Assembly: GCF_031755915.1 (NCBI RefSeq)
Contig: NC_083383.1
Span: 24,045,001 to 24,109,000, forward strand
Length of the DNA stretch: 64,000 nucleotides
Direction: 5' to 3'
From: Ziziphus jujuba
Lineage: Eukaryota > Streptophyta > Magnoliopsida > Rosales > Rhamnaceae
Shown: positions 1-12,144 of the stretch, piece by piece
Numbering within the stretch: the first letter of the stretch is position 1
Layout of the letters: every line of letters starts with the position of its first letter
The notes under the pieces: model-generated
Told to the model about the DNA's origin: nothing
The model's input: the letters and a program-made list of their open reading frames with translations, nothing else
Database searches by the model: none
Position numbers and translations under genes: made by a program

Positions 1-3000
1 GGAAAACTAAAGAAGGGACAACTTTAAGGTTTCTCCACCGAGAATAGCTGCTAAAAATAGACCATCAGGCTTCAATGCCATCCTACACTGTAAAACAAAA
101 GTATGTGTCAAAGGCATTATATATATGTAGAACTTTTTATTAAGTGTAATGTTTCTCTTACAAAAAGATTTTTATTTAAGGATGATACTCGTTATACATG
201 CAGCAAAAATATATAGAAATTTCTGTCAGATAGATAACCATAATATGCAAAATAAATTAATACATAAATTCTGAAGTTGTTCCAACAACTGCATAAGTCT
301 CCCTATAGGTATACAATGTGTCTTCCAACATCCAACTGCTTACCAACTTTTGCCTCCAACAGATTGTAAATACAAATGTGAACCAGATACTCTCCAAAAC
401 GGTAAGTTGAAAGTGGCTTTATTAAAAACAAAGATAAAAAAGAGGAAAGATAAAATTTAGCCACAGGGTATGTCGCTGGAGACAGGCTAAAATAGAAACT
501 GATTAAAATTGAAATTCTAGTTCTTTGTTTGGGATATGAACTTTAATCTGAGAAAAACATTCAAGAATTTGTAATTTCTTTAAGTTCAAATTTATTTGTA
601 GTTTGATTTTGTAAAATAAGGATTTATAGGCTTGCTTGAACCTGAATGTAATTACAAAATATTTGAAGGAAATAAAACTTCTGGGAACACCCTTGGTCAA
701 ATGGAGTTCCTATCAGAACTTAGTTTCCTAGAACTCATCTAAAAATCAAAGGTTGTCATATCCATGATCTTGATGTCTCTTTGTCAAAAAGTACTTTTAA
801 CAAAACCTTCATTTTTCAAAAGTTTTAACAACCAAGAATTGAGCTTTCATCCTAGATATCAATTCTAAATCTTATATTCATTGCACATTTGAATAAGGAT
901 AAGCACTTGATCTCTTCATTCCTCAAGTGTGTTAACAGGTAACTCATCTTCTTTATCTAATTCATTGATAAGTCAATTGAGCCTTTTTTTTTTTCAAATG
1001 CTAAATTCTTCATATAAAAATTAGTGGTTCCCTCTAAAGTTGAAATTTTCATGGGAAATTATACTTAATAACATGAATGACTTGACCTTTTTGTATTCCC
1101 TTAATTAACCATGCAGTGTGAATTCCTATGTGTATATGTTTCTGTCATTGGTCCCTCTATGCATAAGTTTCAATATTATGCTCTGTGTATGGTTTCTTAA
1201 CATGTGCTCTCCAGTAATGAATGCATGCCTCTTCACATTAGCGCTTGTAACTCTCTGATTCAAATAATTCACATTAGCACTTGTAACTCTCTGATTCAGA
1301 TAATAATCTTAAAATGGATCAAGGATTTATTAGGATAAAATAATTTAAAAACCTTCATGTGCCCATTGCATGTACAAGCAAAGAAACATGCACAGTGCTG
1401 TTCGCACAGTGATGAACAACTTTCTCACCTAAAATCTGAACCTGCTACCTAGCCCACACATTTACTCTCTATCACAAACAAAATTCCTAAAATATGTATT
1501 TGTCCATTTTAAATTATTTTCTTCAAATTCAGATCACATTTACAGCATACATTACCTTGTCTAGAAAAGTAAAAATCATGATAATAACAACAAAGCATAC
1601 CTGTATCATTGCTCCTGGGAGATCATTTGTCCAATGGAGGCCCAAGCAACTTATAATCAGATCTAGAGAACTTCACAAATATAATTAGAGAGTACACAGT
1701 GAAAATAAAACTCCCTCAGTAAATTGTATCACATGAATCGAAGAATTAAATCTACAACTTACCTTTCTTTAACAGGTAAAAATTCTTCATCACCAACCAT
1801 GAAGGATGTTTCAATCTTTTTGCTTGGTTCATTTTGCTCAGCATCTTTACACAATCTCACCATATCATATGATGTGTCCATCATAACCAGCTTTTCAATG
1901 CCACCTAATCAATATAGGAATCTGAGTTACTGTAACATATGACAATTACTTCTCTTAACAATTTTGTGCCATATGCCATATAAAACACAAAACCTTTTAT
2001 CTTTGACTAGTGTAAAAATCTAGCATCTAGTCACGTAATCAGGTTTCCCCTTTTGTCATCTTATCTGTTTTCTCTTTTCCTTTTCTTTGAAGAGACGTGT
2101 CAGGGTGGAGGCAAGTAGTGAACCAACATGAAATATTAGATATGATCAAAAAAATTTTGAAACATAAAACAGAATAGCGGCTGAATATTCTAGTGGGCTG
2201 CTCTATCTTGCCCCCAATACCATAATAGTTCCTTAGTTCTCAGTTATTTTTCAATTGATGCTTTCAAATTAGAAATTCATTTTGACCAAGGACAATAGAA
2301 TATGAATTGACAAGCTTCTTAGAAATGATACTGCCCTTCAATTTATGGATACTACCATTTTTGGTGTGTGTGATTGTAGTGGTATCTAGACTTAGTGTGT
2401 TGTTACACCTCAACAAAATAGGGTAAGCTGAGAAGAGAAACAGAAAAGCAAAAGAAATCTTCTAGAGGTCACCGGTCTATCATGTTTCACTTTAATGATC
2501 CAAACAAATCTGGATTTATGCTATCCTAACTGCTTGTTTTCTCATTAACGGCATTTATTCCACAATCCTATTTGGTAAAGGTCCTTGTTCTGTTTTGCAT
2601 CCTAATCAACCCTTGTTCCCCATTCTGCCTCAAGTGTTTGGTTGATGTGCTACTGAATGCATGTACTTAAATAAAATTCAACAACAAAATACCGTAATTC
2701 TTACCACGACCATTTAACAGACGCCTGATGGCTTCCAGTGAACCCCCCAAGCATAATGCTGAAGGAAATGATCTTTTGCAGTCCTGTATAACGAAAGCAA
2801 ACAGGCATTACCCAGAAAGACAATCATGAAAAATCATGAGCACATAGAGTAATACTTGTTAACAATATAACAATGTTGATGGTGATGCTGAAAAGGATGA
2901 TTACAACAATGTATCATCACACAGCTAAGAAGAAAGTATATCAATTCCTTGTTTGAAGAGTTCAAATTACTAGGCCTTTTTCTTTTTTGACTTTGGACCA

Positions 3001-3929
3001 ATGAAAAAGACACTCATGGGTCTTTTCGTCTCTGATTGAAAAATAACTTACATGCACGTTTGTGTCACTAACAACAAAAATAACTAAATTGTCTTCACCA
3101 AAACCATCACCAACCTCAGATAAAATAGATTTTAAAACTAAAAGCATTCTTCTACCTCCAAACGATCTAATATATTTTCAGCTGTTGCATCAACAAAAGA
3201 ATCTTTTGGGCGCATCAACCATGCAGCTCGATCACGCTGTTACCAAGAAGAAATATTAGAACAAAAAGGTAAAATTGAAAACCAACTATAAAAGTGGAAA
3301 TGGAAGATAAAAAGACACAGTTTAAATAAGGACCTTAACTTGAAGGTCCAAATATTAAGGTTCTTTCATGGTTGGTAGCTCTTGGTCCTTGGAACATTAA
3401 TATCCAAAATTTGTCCAAAAAAAATGAAGACCTCATATGAATTTCCCATATGGTGGGTGATTTGCAAGAATCATTAACAAACTACTAACCATTTACTTCT
3501 CCACTGTGATATTGCTTGTAAGTTGTATAAGTTGTTGTGATGGCGTTGATTTCCTTTAAATTGTAAATTATTACTTAATGGCTGCTTAAGAAGTTTGGAG
3601 ATCAAGAAAACAGGAAAGTCTTATGGGGATGTGCTGTATTAGCTCTCTTATAGAATCTGGATGGAAAGGAACCAGAGAATTTTTAATGCAATCCTTGGTC
3701 CCAAGATCAAGTGTTCGTAGGAAATCTAAGTTCATGGTCCAAAAGCTTCCTATTCACCTAATTTTTAATATTCCATATACAGCTTGCATCTGCACCTTCT
3801 ACAGGTGAAACCTGATTTAAATGCTCCATCAAATCCTAGGACCTTCTTCCCAAATCCAATCATTTCAACTGTCAGACTATAATCCTACCATACCAAAACT
3901 CCATTAAAATAAAGAAAACACCCAAAGTG

Positions 3930-3968
<39 letters not shown>

Positions 3969-4688
3969 ATAGACAAGGACTGAAAGCGACTCATTTTGGG
4001 TCTCAGAACATAGCATGACTATAATCCAACTCAACAAGAAATGTTACCAACTTTTAGCTGTATCCAAAAAGCCTCAAATTACAGGCTGAGGCATCTATTC
4101 TGTTTGTGGCTCGTACATTGCCCATTAGTTTGGGATATCGTCAACTTAGATGAGTAAAATTTGAGTTCCCTATATACAATTTGAAGATAATGGTAGTAAT
4201 ATGCAAAACCCTCAAAAAATCCCAATTCAAAATCTTGGTCTAAGCCCGCAACTGCAAACCTACCCACTGGTCCGCAATTACGCAGAAATCAGGATGCCTA
4301 AATTCAACCGTCATTTCTAATTCCCACTACTTAATTCAAAATAAAACAAATTGCAAACTATAACAGAACTTAAGCTCGACTAAGAATTATAGCAAAGAAC
4401 GAAATTATTCAAAGTTTTTTTCTTTTTAAAAAAAATCAACATACTTCTCAGCAACCAAATTATTCAAAAGAAAAAAATATATATACTTTAATTCCAAAAG
4501 AAGAAAAAAAAAAAAAAGAATTAAACCTGTCTGCGTTTGAGATGACGATCAAAGATCTTGACCTTGGAGGTCTGGAGGTCATCACCATTGTCTGTACAAA
4601 AGGACTTGGATGATAAGATGAAGTTTGGTTGATGTCTTCTTTTCTCCCACAGTGATGAACTTCTCCTAAAGAAAAACAGTGCTCTCAT
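1..4688 (-). CDS. NDUFAF5: NDUFAF5-type mitochondrial methyltransferase-fold protein, 5' six exons (3' end off the window)
   Basis: Six exons on the minus strand, all with GT-AG boundaries and consistent phase: 4527-4688, 3156-3236, 2705-2783, 1763-1904, 1601-1670, 23-87. They give about 199 residues, and the gene continues beyond base 1. The start at 4688 opens a basic, Ser/Phe-rich N-terminus ([12 protein letters not shown]) that suits a mitochondrial transit peptide. Conserved blocks follow in order: [35 protein letters not shown] (SAM-fold motif I, without the classical GxGxG), [33 protein letters not shown] and [15 protein letters not shown]. These are the signature of the plant protein At1g22800, homologue of human NDUFAF5. 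From family knowledge, NDUFAF5 hydroxylates an arginine of complex I subunit NDUFS7 during assembly in the matrix. The biochemical role in plants is inferred. No break was seen in the visible exons. Confidence 0.93.
3928..3969. repeat. (TA)n(TG)n microsatellite in intron 1
   Basis: A run of TA dinucleotides passes directly into TG dinucleotides inside intron 1 of the NDUFAF5-type gene. It is a compound dinucleotide repeat, likely length-polymorphic. No function is implied. Confidence 0.9.
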
Positions 4689-4808
4689 TTTCCTTGTTCC
4701 CTCAAGCGTGACTGGGCAAACTGTGTTTCTTCATTTTGTTAATATATAAAATGCATTCACATTTTGTTTTGCCAATATGTGGCAGATTTACAATTTTTAT
4801 TTATTTAT

Positions 4809-4839
<31 letters not shown>

Positions 4840-5500
4840 CAGGCAACAGAGATTTACCATAATTCATGTTGGTTCTTCAACTTTTTTCAATTACAATTTT
4901 GTTTGTAAAGCTTAAGAAATAAGCTATACCATACCTGAAAAACCGAGAAATCCTCCTTTTTTGCGTGAAATTTCCTTCCGAGAATGGGTAGAAGACCACA
5001 AACTGAGTTTAAGGCTTCTTTTTTCTTAAATTTTTTCATTTTCTTTTTAAATCGATGGGTTACATATGCTTAAGAACGTTTTGTTGTTTCAATAGAGCTT
5101 GGAATTTTTTCTTTTTTTCCCTTTTTTTTTTTTTTTTTGGCATTTGTGAGTATTTTTTTCAATTAAGGTTTTTGAAAATTGAAATAAACAAAAGCCATTA
5201 GTTGAAACCTTTTCTTCATTCAAAATACTTAAATTTTATTTCATGTGAAATATGTTTTAAGTCTAATTTTTTTTTTTTCATTTTTTACTTTTATTATTTC
5301 ATGAATTTAATATAGTCTACTTAATAAATGATGCATGTTTATGGCTTATGATTTATTGTTTCATAATATATGTTGGTAATGATGCATGTTCCGATGTGGA
5401 ATTTATGCTTTATATGGTTTTGAAAATTTTTAATTAGATTATGCTGTTGTTCATGTTGTATTTTATTTTTTTGTTTATAGAGCTTGAAATTAGTTGTTTA
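4689..5500. other. Intergenic: 5' flank of the NDUFAF5-type gene
   Basis: AT-rich sequence upstream of the minus-strand gene. It holds a (ATT)n microsatellite at about 4798-4845 and long T tracts near 5120-5140 and 5265-5278. No coding region is visible. The core promoter of the NDUFAF5-type gene should lie just above 4688, but I cannot point to a convincing TATA element. Confidence 0.5.
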
Positions 5501-6480
5501 GAAGATAAGCTTGAACTATTTTGGATGGGAATGGGATGAATATAGTATTGTAATTCTATGGGCAAGTACTAAGATGTTAGTATTAGGTGTATCACTTGAG
5601 AAAGGAGAAACCATGGATATATATGTTAGGTTATCATGGGAAAATGGGGAGAGAATGAAAATAGAAACTGATTTTAGTTACTGGATGTTTTTAAGATGTT
5701 TATGGATAGAGATATAGAAATGGTCAATTTGGTATGGATTTTATACCTCTAGCATGGAGTTTTGATGAGATCTCTATGTCACTGTTTGCGCAACCCCCTG
5801 AACTAGACTCTCAACCCATCCCAAACCATGAACTAACTCTTTTGCCATTATCTGAGCCTATTTCCAATCATGAAGTAGCTCCTATTAACCATCTGAACCC
5901 ATCCCTAACCATGAACCAGCTCCTATGCCATCTTTGAACACATTTCCAATCATGAAATAGCTCCGATCCCACCATCTGAATCCATCCCCAACTATGAACA
6001 ACATCCTATACTGCCATCTAATCCAATCCAATCCAATCCCTAATAATTCTAAACCAAACTCTAACCATGAATATATCCCCACACATGAACACATTCTTAA
6101 TGAGCAGATGCGGATGATGCAAAAAATGATGAGAAACTTGATTCACATGAAAGGTTTGGATGGACAGATGATGATGGTATTAGGCAAGATGAGAATGTGA
6201 CAGTGAATAATGGTGGTGATAGCAGTGGAAGTGACAATAAAGTAGATTTATCAGATTATGAGATAGATAGTGAGGGTCTGCCAATTGGGTTTGACTTTGA
6301 GGATGATAGTCTAGCTGCAAGGTTGTCTAGAGGCATGAGTGAAAATGTATATAAACCTTTAGCTATGGAGATATTAAATTGGCATTATTTCAAGTTTTTG
6401 AAAATGTAAAGGAGTTTGGAAAAGTCTTGAATGCATTTGTTGTACAAGAGGAATTTAGGTTGATAAAAATAAACAACCAA
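5500..6480 (+). pseudogene. Decayed MuDR-like (MULE) transposase N-terminal region
   Basis: Several short plus-strand reading pieces in different frames look like the amino-terminal part of a plant MuDR-type protein. From 6197 an acidic stretch (LSDYEIDSEGLPIGFDFEDD) precedes the segment that in this family reads as an acidic linker and then a GMxFxNxxEF block. After a frame change at about 6370 the sequence reads FENVKEFGKVLNAFVVQEEF, which matches the pattern of the plant MuDR DNA-binding N-domain. The catalytic DDE region, the zinc knuckle and terminal inverted repeats were not found, so this is a truncated, frameshifted remnant. The assignment rests on one conserved block. Confidence 0.5.
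5813..6015 (+). repeat. Five-unit 42-bp minisatellite inside the MULE remnant
   Basis: Five imperfect units, each containing a CCxAxyCATGAA core, have ATG anchors at 5828, 5870, 5911, 5952 and 5994, a spacing of 42, 41, 41 and 42 bp. A 42-bp unit is 14 codons and would encode a Pro-rich repeat containing Asn-His-Glu. The two 41-bp steps break the reading frame. Confidence 0.8.
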
Positions 6481-6764
6481 ATGACTTTAAATTATGATAT
6501 TTTGGTGGTTTGTTAAAAAGTTTTTCAAAAGGAGAAATATTATGCAAAGTTGATGTTGCCATTTTATTTATTAAATATACTACTGTGGTGAAGGCATAGG
6601 TCCAGAAAGACTAAGGTAATTTAGCTTGAGAGAGCAAAGTTAATCCAATCTCTCCAATACATATATGAAAGTTAATCCGATCTCTCCTATACATATATGC
6701 CTTCTTTCATCATACACATTTTGCTCTAGATTATGAGGTGTAGTAAGATAATGGGTAATTACAT

Positions 6765-7222
6765 TATTTTCAAAAAGGACCTTTAAAGGTAATAAATTCT
6801 TCTTCATTATCATAATAAAAAGATATAATTGGTTTTTGAAAAAAACTTTTCAACAACAATTTGAATTTGTTGAAAACAAAAGCCACATCTCTTTTATTTT
6901 TGATTGGAAACAACCATGCATATTTAATGAAATGGTCCAAAACCAAAACATAAAACTTAAAGCCATCAATAGACACAACTTAAGTTGTACCCTATACATC
7001 TAAATAAATCAATTGTAGAGGTTGAGAGATAGACATAGAAGAGATGCCAAATGAGAGTTTATGCATCTTATTAAATTTACAAAATATAGAAATAAAATTA
7101 TTGATAGAAAACACAAATAAAGAAAGAGATGATAGAATGTGATGCAAAACATGATCATATGGATTGCCAAGTCGATTGTGCCAATCTTGAATGGATATTT
7201 TTGAGATGATGGAGGTTGCAAT
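6765..7222 (-). pseudogene. Ty1/Copia pol fragment (GAG-pre-integrase and integrase core)
   Basis: On the minus strand, from about 7215 down, the sequence reads IQDWHNRLGNPYDHVLHHIL, the pre-integrase block of Copia elements (W-H-x-R-L-G-H-P type). From 6976 it reads DGFKFYVLVLDHFIKYAWLF and then YYDNEEEF, the start of the Copia integrase core (usual form FVDxxTRYxW ... SDNGxEF). The second catalytic Asp context is degraded (DNEEEF in place of DNGGEF). Frames change between the blocks and no RT or LTR was seen. It is a short dead fragment, cut at its upstream end by the family A LTR that starts at 7224. Confidence 0.75.
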
Positions 7223-7223
7223 C

Positions 7224-9595
7224 TGTAATACCTCAACTTGAGAAAAAGATCCAAATTTATATTTTTAACCAAGTTTGACCATAGTTGAATGGGATTGACC
7301 AAATGGATTCAATGGTTGACTTTTTGGCACAACTAAAGTTTCATTTTGACCAAGGTGTCATTGCGAAGTACGCATCATCACAAGTTCATAGGCTAGTAGC
7401 ATGTCAAAATCGGAGTTAATATTAGAAAGTTATGGTCAGATTAAGATGGGATTCATTGAGCAAGGTCGATATTGACTTTTTATTTGTATAAATTATGTAT
7501 TTGATTTACGTACCATCATATAGTGCTTGTCGATACGAATTTGTAGAATAGTAGTACACTTAATTTGGAGTTAGGTTGAAAAGTTATAAATCTGTAAAGT
7601 TGCATTTATTTTTTAGGGCTGACTTTATTAAGTAATTTTATCAAAAAACATATAAAAGAATGTTTAAAAATATCCTTAATGGGTGCCACATTTCACCAAT
7701 CTACAAATGCCACATGCCCCCTTTCCTTTTTCTTTTCTTTTTCTTTTTCTCTCTCCCCTCCCATAATGATGGCCATCTTTCTCTCTTTCTCTCTCTCTCT
7801 CTCTCTTTCCCCTCTCTCTATAGTTCGATCAGCATTGATTGTTTCTAGTCACCCAACATCGACACGTGCTAGCCATCATCAAAGCCAAACATCAACAACC
7901 TTGGTCATAAAATTTCATGGCAAGCCAGTTGGTTAAATGCCTAGATTGGGCTTCTAAATCCTACGGTGTCAACCTTTTATTTTCTAGCAATTTGGTCGTT
8001 TCCAAGCCACCTAGCCTAAACCATATTTTTAACTCCCATATTTTATATGGTCTCCATTATTTCAAATTCTAAGTTGTTTAAGAGATACAATGATTTGGAA
8101 TTTGACCAAAACTTTTTGCCCTTTTTTAGCCACTGGCGATAAGTTTTGTTAATTGAGCTAAGTACTCTTAATCCATGTCTTACAAGCTTTTATTTGGTAT
8201 ATAATTTGCCAATTATGGATGAATATTTAAAATATTACCATTTTTACTAAATTTTAGTAATTACTTTAAAAAATCGATCTGTGTTAGAAGTTTTTTTTTA
8301 AATTCTTATTGTGTTGAGATTCTCAATAATTAATAAAGGTTAATGAAATACACAATTTCATAAAATTAGTTACAAATAGGAAAAACCCCAATTTTGTATA
8401 ATAAGTCATTCACAGTTATTGTATAGCTTGACCGCATTGGAGTCCAATTTTGGGAATCTAATGTAGTAAAAGTAATCTTAGAATATTTAAAATGTCCCAA
8501 TATCTTTAGGTAATATTGTTATTTAAGTAATATTTGTGGTATATGTTAGGTACCAGGATAGAACTTGCAACTGACCCTTTAGTAGAGCAAGAATGAGCGA
8601 ACATAAGTACTGTACCCGGAAAGAGCTTATAGCTAACCATACAGTAAAGCAAGGATGAGCAAACATCACAAATATGAGTATTGTATTTTCTAAAATTTAT
8701 TGTGGGATTTATTAAATGATTTACCTTAAGTTGAATTTGTCATTATGTTGTTTTAAATTGTTTTAAGGAATTGTCGTGTAAATGTTATATAACATCTTGT
8801 GAGTTTAAAAATTGAATTTACGTTAAAATTGGCTTTTAGATGGTTTATGATTTGACTATAAAATTGCTTTACTATAAATGTTTGAATTTTGTAACAATAT
8901 ATATGATTATATGTTTATAAATATATATAGATATGTACAAAATTTGGTTTATATATGAGCATCCTTGTACATGTAATTTTTTTTTTTTTATAAATTTTCT
9001 TTTAGGTTTATTTATTAAGTTTAATTGTAGTTATTTTGATTAAGTATTTATTTAAATACTGAGTATTTAAAATGTTGATTTATGATTTGAATTTTTTTTA
9101 TTAATAATGGTATTTTGCATAAGTATCACGTTTTATTTATATTTTGTGAAATTTTAACTTATTCAATTTCGTTATTTACCTATGTGTTTTATTTATCCAT
9201 TTATTTTATTATTTAATAAAATGGTTATTTTGGAATATTTATTGAAATGTTGTTTTACCATGTATTATTTTCTACGAGAGTATATTTATATCTAAGGGTA
9301 CAAATTGCTGGATTTTAGGAAAATGTTTTCAAATTGGAAAACTATTTAAAATGTGTGGACTTATGAGTATCTTGAGAGAAAAACCTGTTTTCAGAGTATT
9401 TACTTCACTTTAATTTTTATTATTTTTAATTGTTTATTATTTATTTATTTATGTAGTTATTTAAAATATTTATTTATGGTTTTAGAATATAATTATGAAA
9501 AAAAAATTGATGCTTCCATGTTTGTTTATTTGTACATAACTATTTCAGTTTTTAAATACACCATATATCATGGCGCTATAAGCTGTGGTGAGTGA
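7224..9595 (+). mobile_element. Diverged LTR of family A (copy A3)
   Basis: It begins TGTAATACCTC at the Copia fragment edge and is collinear with the LTRs at 38041 and 43965. Shared landmarks in the same order are a 'ttgac' rich leader, a block reading gacttttt, a motif near 'agttcataggctagtagcatgtc', a second such block near 7530-7550, a pyrimidine tract (7720-7815), and a conserved block at 8550-8680 (compare 45146-45215). It has lost most CpG sites seen in copy A1. The 3' boundary is not clear, and I saw no target-site duplication, so it is probably truncated. Confidence 0.65.
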
Positions 9596-9689
9596 GTGTA
9601 GATAGGTATTTTGTAGTGATGGTATTAGCCACTCTTTCCATGGCCAAAGAACTACAAGTTTAGCCATTTCTTTCTTTTCTTAGAACTCT

Positions 9690-10857
9690 TTTTCTTTTCA
9701 ATTGAAACCTTTTAAATATGCATCTTCATTCACACTTTCAAAGTCTCTCGAAGGCTTTAAATTCTTCTCATAAGACAAGTCAAGATTAAGAATGAGCTTC
9801 TTTACTTCTCGAATTTGTTGATAATCATCTTTTCCAATGTGATGCCTGATACCATCAAACAAAATTAATCTTTCCTCATCCCTTTAGAGCTCAATTGCAC
9901 CATATGAAAATACGTGATTGATACAAAAAAGTCAAAACCATCTTGATTACAATTTATCCCGATAAAGCTTCAAACAAGAATTGTATAGAAGAACTTGTTG
10001 ACTCGGTAAGGACTTTCTCTTCAAATATGCTTATCATGTCAAAGATTCAATTTCTTAATAGCTTAAAACGAATGATATTCCGACTCCATTGGATGATGCA
10101 AGCCTTACGATAGACTAAATGGTATGGACTCATGCCAATTGGAGTTTTAATAGCCGTTCGGTACACCTATAAAGCATCATCAAGCTTTAAAGAGAATGCT
10201 TGTGATTTGTCACAATCGTCTCTCTAAAATTTACTTGATATCCCAGTTAGAAACTTTGGATTGACGATTAGATTGTGGATAGTAGGCTAAAGCTACCTTA
10301 TGCTTGACACCATATTTTTACAAAAGAGATTTGAACAATTTATTGTAAAAATGAGAGCCTTTATTACTTATAATTGCTCTTGTAGTCCTAAACCTTAAGA
10401 ATATATTTTTTTTAAGGAATTTCAAAACAATCTTGGCATCATTTATTGTGATAAGGATTGCTTCAAACCACTTTAATAATAATTCATGGCAAGTAAGATA
10501 CATTGGTTGCCAAATGACGACGGGAATGGACCCGTGAAGTGGATCCCTCTATCTTTATAAGATGTTTCTCATTCGTTTACAATGATAATAAGTCTGAACA
10601 AAATTATAACAATCCTTGAATAAGGTAGACCAATAGAAACCAATTTGAAGTACCTTTGAAGTGATGAGATTAGGTCTAGAATGACCACCACATGGAGAAG
10701 TATGGCAATGAAACAACTTCCTTAAAACCTGTTCTTCTTGTATGCATCTTCTAATGACCAAGTCAGAGCAACGTTTGAACTAAAGAGGATCATCCCAATA
10801 GGAGTTCTCATGAAGAAGCCACTTCTTTTGTTGATATGTTAACTCCAATGGTAAGAT
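9690..10857 (-). pseudogene. Athila-like integrase (zinc-binding H2C2, core and C-terminal region)
   Basis: Minus strand. From 10857 the sequence reads WLLHENSYWDDPL, then VIRRCIQEEQVLR and CHTSPCGGHS ... YYHCKRM, the H2C2 zinc-binding module of gypsy integrases, with GFYWSTLFKD between. From about 10500 it reads WFEAILITINDAKIVLKFLK and then AIISNKGSHF, the core domain (canonical AIISDxGSHF, so the second catalytic Asp is replaced by Asn). Further down QVLLYNSCLKLY and SYGAIEL mark the C-terminal region near 9990-9890. Stops and frame changes occur throughout. No function is possible. Confidence 0.8.
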
Positions 10858-11988
10858 TGATGAGAATCTGTCTGTGCTCGTACAACCGACTACCTGCTCG
10901 GGAGCTGACTCAATACGGATGAAGATCAGACCGATCACTAGGGTTCAAGCTAAGAGGTTTAAGGACAACCTTGCTGTCTTTATACAGGGAGTAATTCATT
11001 CTCAAAAGGGCTTGTCCATGCCTGAGGATACAAGGCATGTTTTAATCATACAAGTTGTGGAAGCCATTACGGACCCAAGTAGTTGTTTAGTGCAGATATG
11101 GACTCTGGGCAGTAAGAAATGGTTCCAACACTTCATGGATTCAATGCATATCCCTAAGAAGTCATGGAATCAAGTCAAGATAGCTTGAAAGGCAATGAAA
11201 AAGGGGTTGTGCGCATGAGAGAGAAAGTTGGTTGGTTTTACTGTATTTTGTTGCTGGCTTTACTGTATTTTGCTGAGTTGGCATTTTCTCTTTGTTTCAA
11301 TCAAGAGCAACATGTGGGACTCAATGAATATCCTATTTGGCATCTTAAAAAGCATATGGAAGCTGATTTGAAGCTTAAATTAGTCAAAGATTGATCAAAG
11401 ATAGCTTAGTAAAAAGATAGTATTTTAGTTTCCTAATTTGATTTTGACTTTTTGTTTTAGAAAATTAATCTTTTATTTGGTTTTTATTTATTTATTTGCT
11501 GGACAAATCAACTTAGGAAAGTTATTATTTTATTATTTTCATTGTAAATTAATTAATTTATAATTCAAAATAAATGAATTAATTAATCAAATTTAGATTA
11601 GGAAAGGAGAGAGAAGATTCAACCATGCTTAGTTTCCTAATCCTATTGGCTAGTTTTGTCCTAGGTTTTTAGGGTTTTATTGTTTTATGACTCTAGCTAT
11701 TTAAGGGCTTAATTTTGAGAAGAACATAACCATCAATAATATTCAGAAATTTATTTGTGATAAAGAATTCTCTTTGTTCTCTTTGAACACCTAAAATACC
11801 ATTAGAGAGTGTATGTATTAGTTTTGCCTTATCAATAGGATATCCATCACCTGTTGTGGAATCTTCATTATACCAAAGTTTCTAATCATAGGTTGGTTAG
11901 CGTTTAAGGTTTTTCCATAGGAACTTGAACTTAATTGAGATCTGGACTAATATAATACGGGTTTAGGCGAGCGTCGACCTAGATATCA
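10858..11988 (+). mobile_element. Solo LTR B1 (family B) with TSD aagat/aagac
   Basis: A 1131-bp unit starts TGATGAGAATC and ends TATCA. It is flanked by aagat (10853-10857) and aagac (11989-11993), a 5-bp target-site duplication with one change. It aligns end to end with 20809-21935. Removing it restores the host integrase reading from about 12100 (DIDEFFLDERIL) into 10857. The 5' part carries an uninterrupted 104-codon frame (10874-11188) with PITRVQAKRFKDNLA, which resembles the GPITRxRAK segment of gypsy polyproteins. Its 3' part has a promoter-like region and the conserved stretch gaattctctttgttctcttt. Confidence 0.88.
10874..11188 (+). CDS. LTR-encoded open frame with a GPITRxRAK-like gypsy polyprotein segment
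   Basis: This 104-codon frame lies wholly inside solo LTR B1. It contains MKIRPITRVQAKRFKDNLAV followed by a hydrophobic helix-like stretch (FIQGVIHSQKG). The motif type is known to me from plant Ty3/gypsy polyproteins, commonly written GPITRARAKxF. Copy B2 (20809 on) has the same segment with a stop soon after. The likely reading is that the element's pol frame ran into its 3' LTR, so a solo LTR keeps the tail. It is not a host gene. The lack of an upstream frame means it is probably not expressed as shown. Confidence 0.4.
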   Translation: MLVQPTTCSGADSIRMKIRPITRVQAKRFKDNLAVFIQGVIHSQKGLSMPEDTRHVLIIQVVEAITDPSSCLVQIWTLGSKKWFQHFMDSMHIPKKSWNQVKIA

Positions 11989-12140
11989 AAGACTTTGCAA
12001 GTTAAATAGTTCACCAAATTAGTGGACCAAGGCAAATTGATATCCACTTTCAAGATTCTTTCATCCAAGAAAAATTCATCAATGTCGTCATAGTATGGTG
12101 GTGAGTATTCATGCTTGTCATGTCGGCAACCTTGGTTCAA
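11989..12140 (-). pseudogene. Athila-like pol, RNase H to integrase linker
   Basis: Minus strand reads YYDDIDEFFLDERILKVDIN and then LPWSTNLVNYLTCK, the linker that precedes the integrase zinc module in Athila-type polyproteins (usual form IDELFPDEHL ... PWYADIVNYL). It is continuous in sense with 10857 downward once solo LTR B1 is removed. It is a fragment of the dead outer element. Confidence 0.75.
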
Positions 12141-12144
12141 TCCC

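Noticed and set aside
7009..7302. 97-codon minus-strand frame as a protein
   Set aside because: The Copia integrase reading is in another frame. This frame is a shadow that crosses into the family A LTR.
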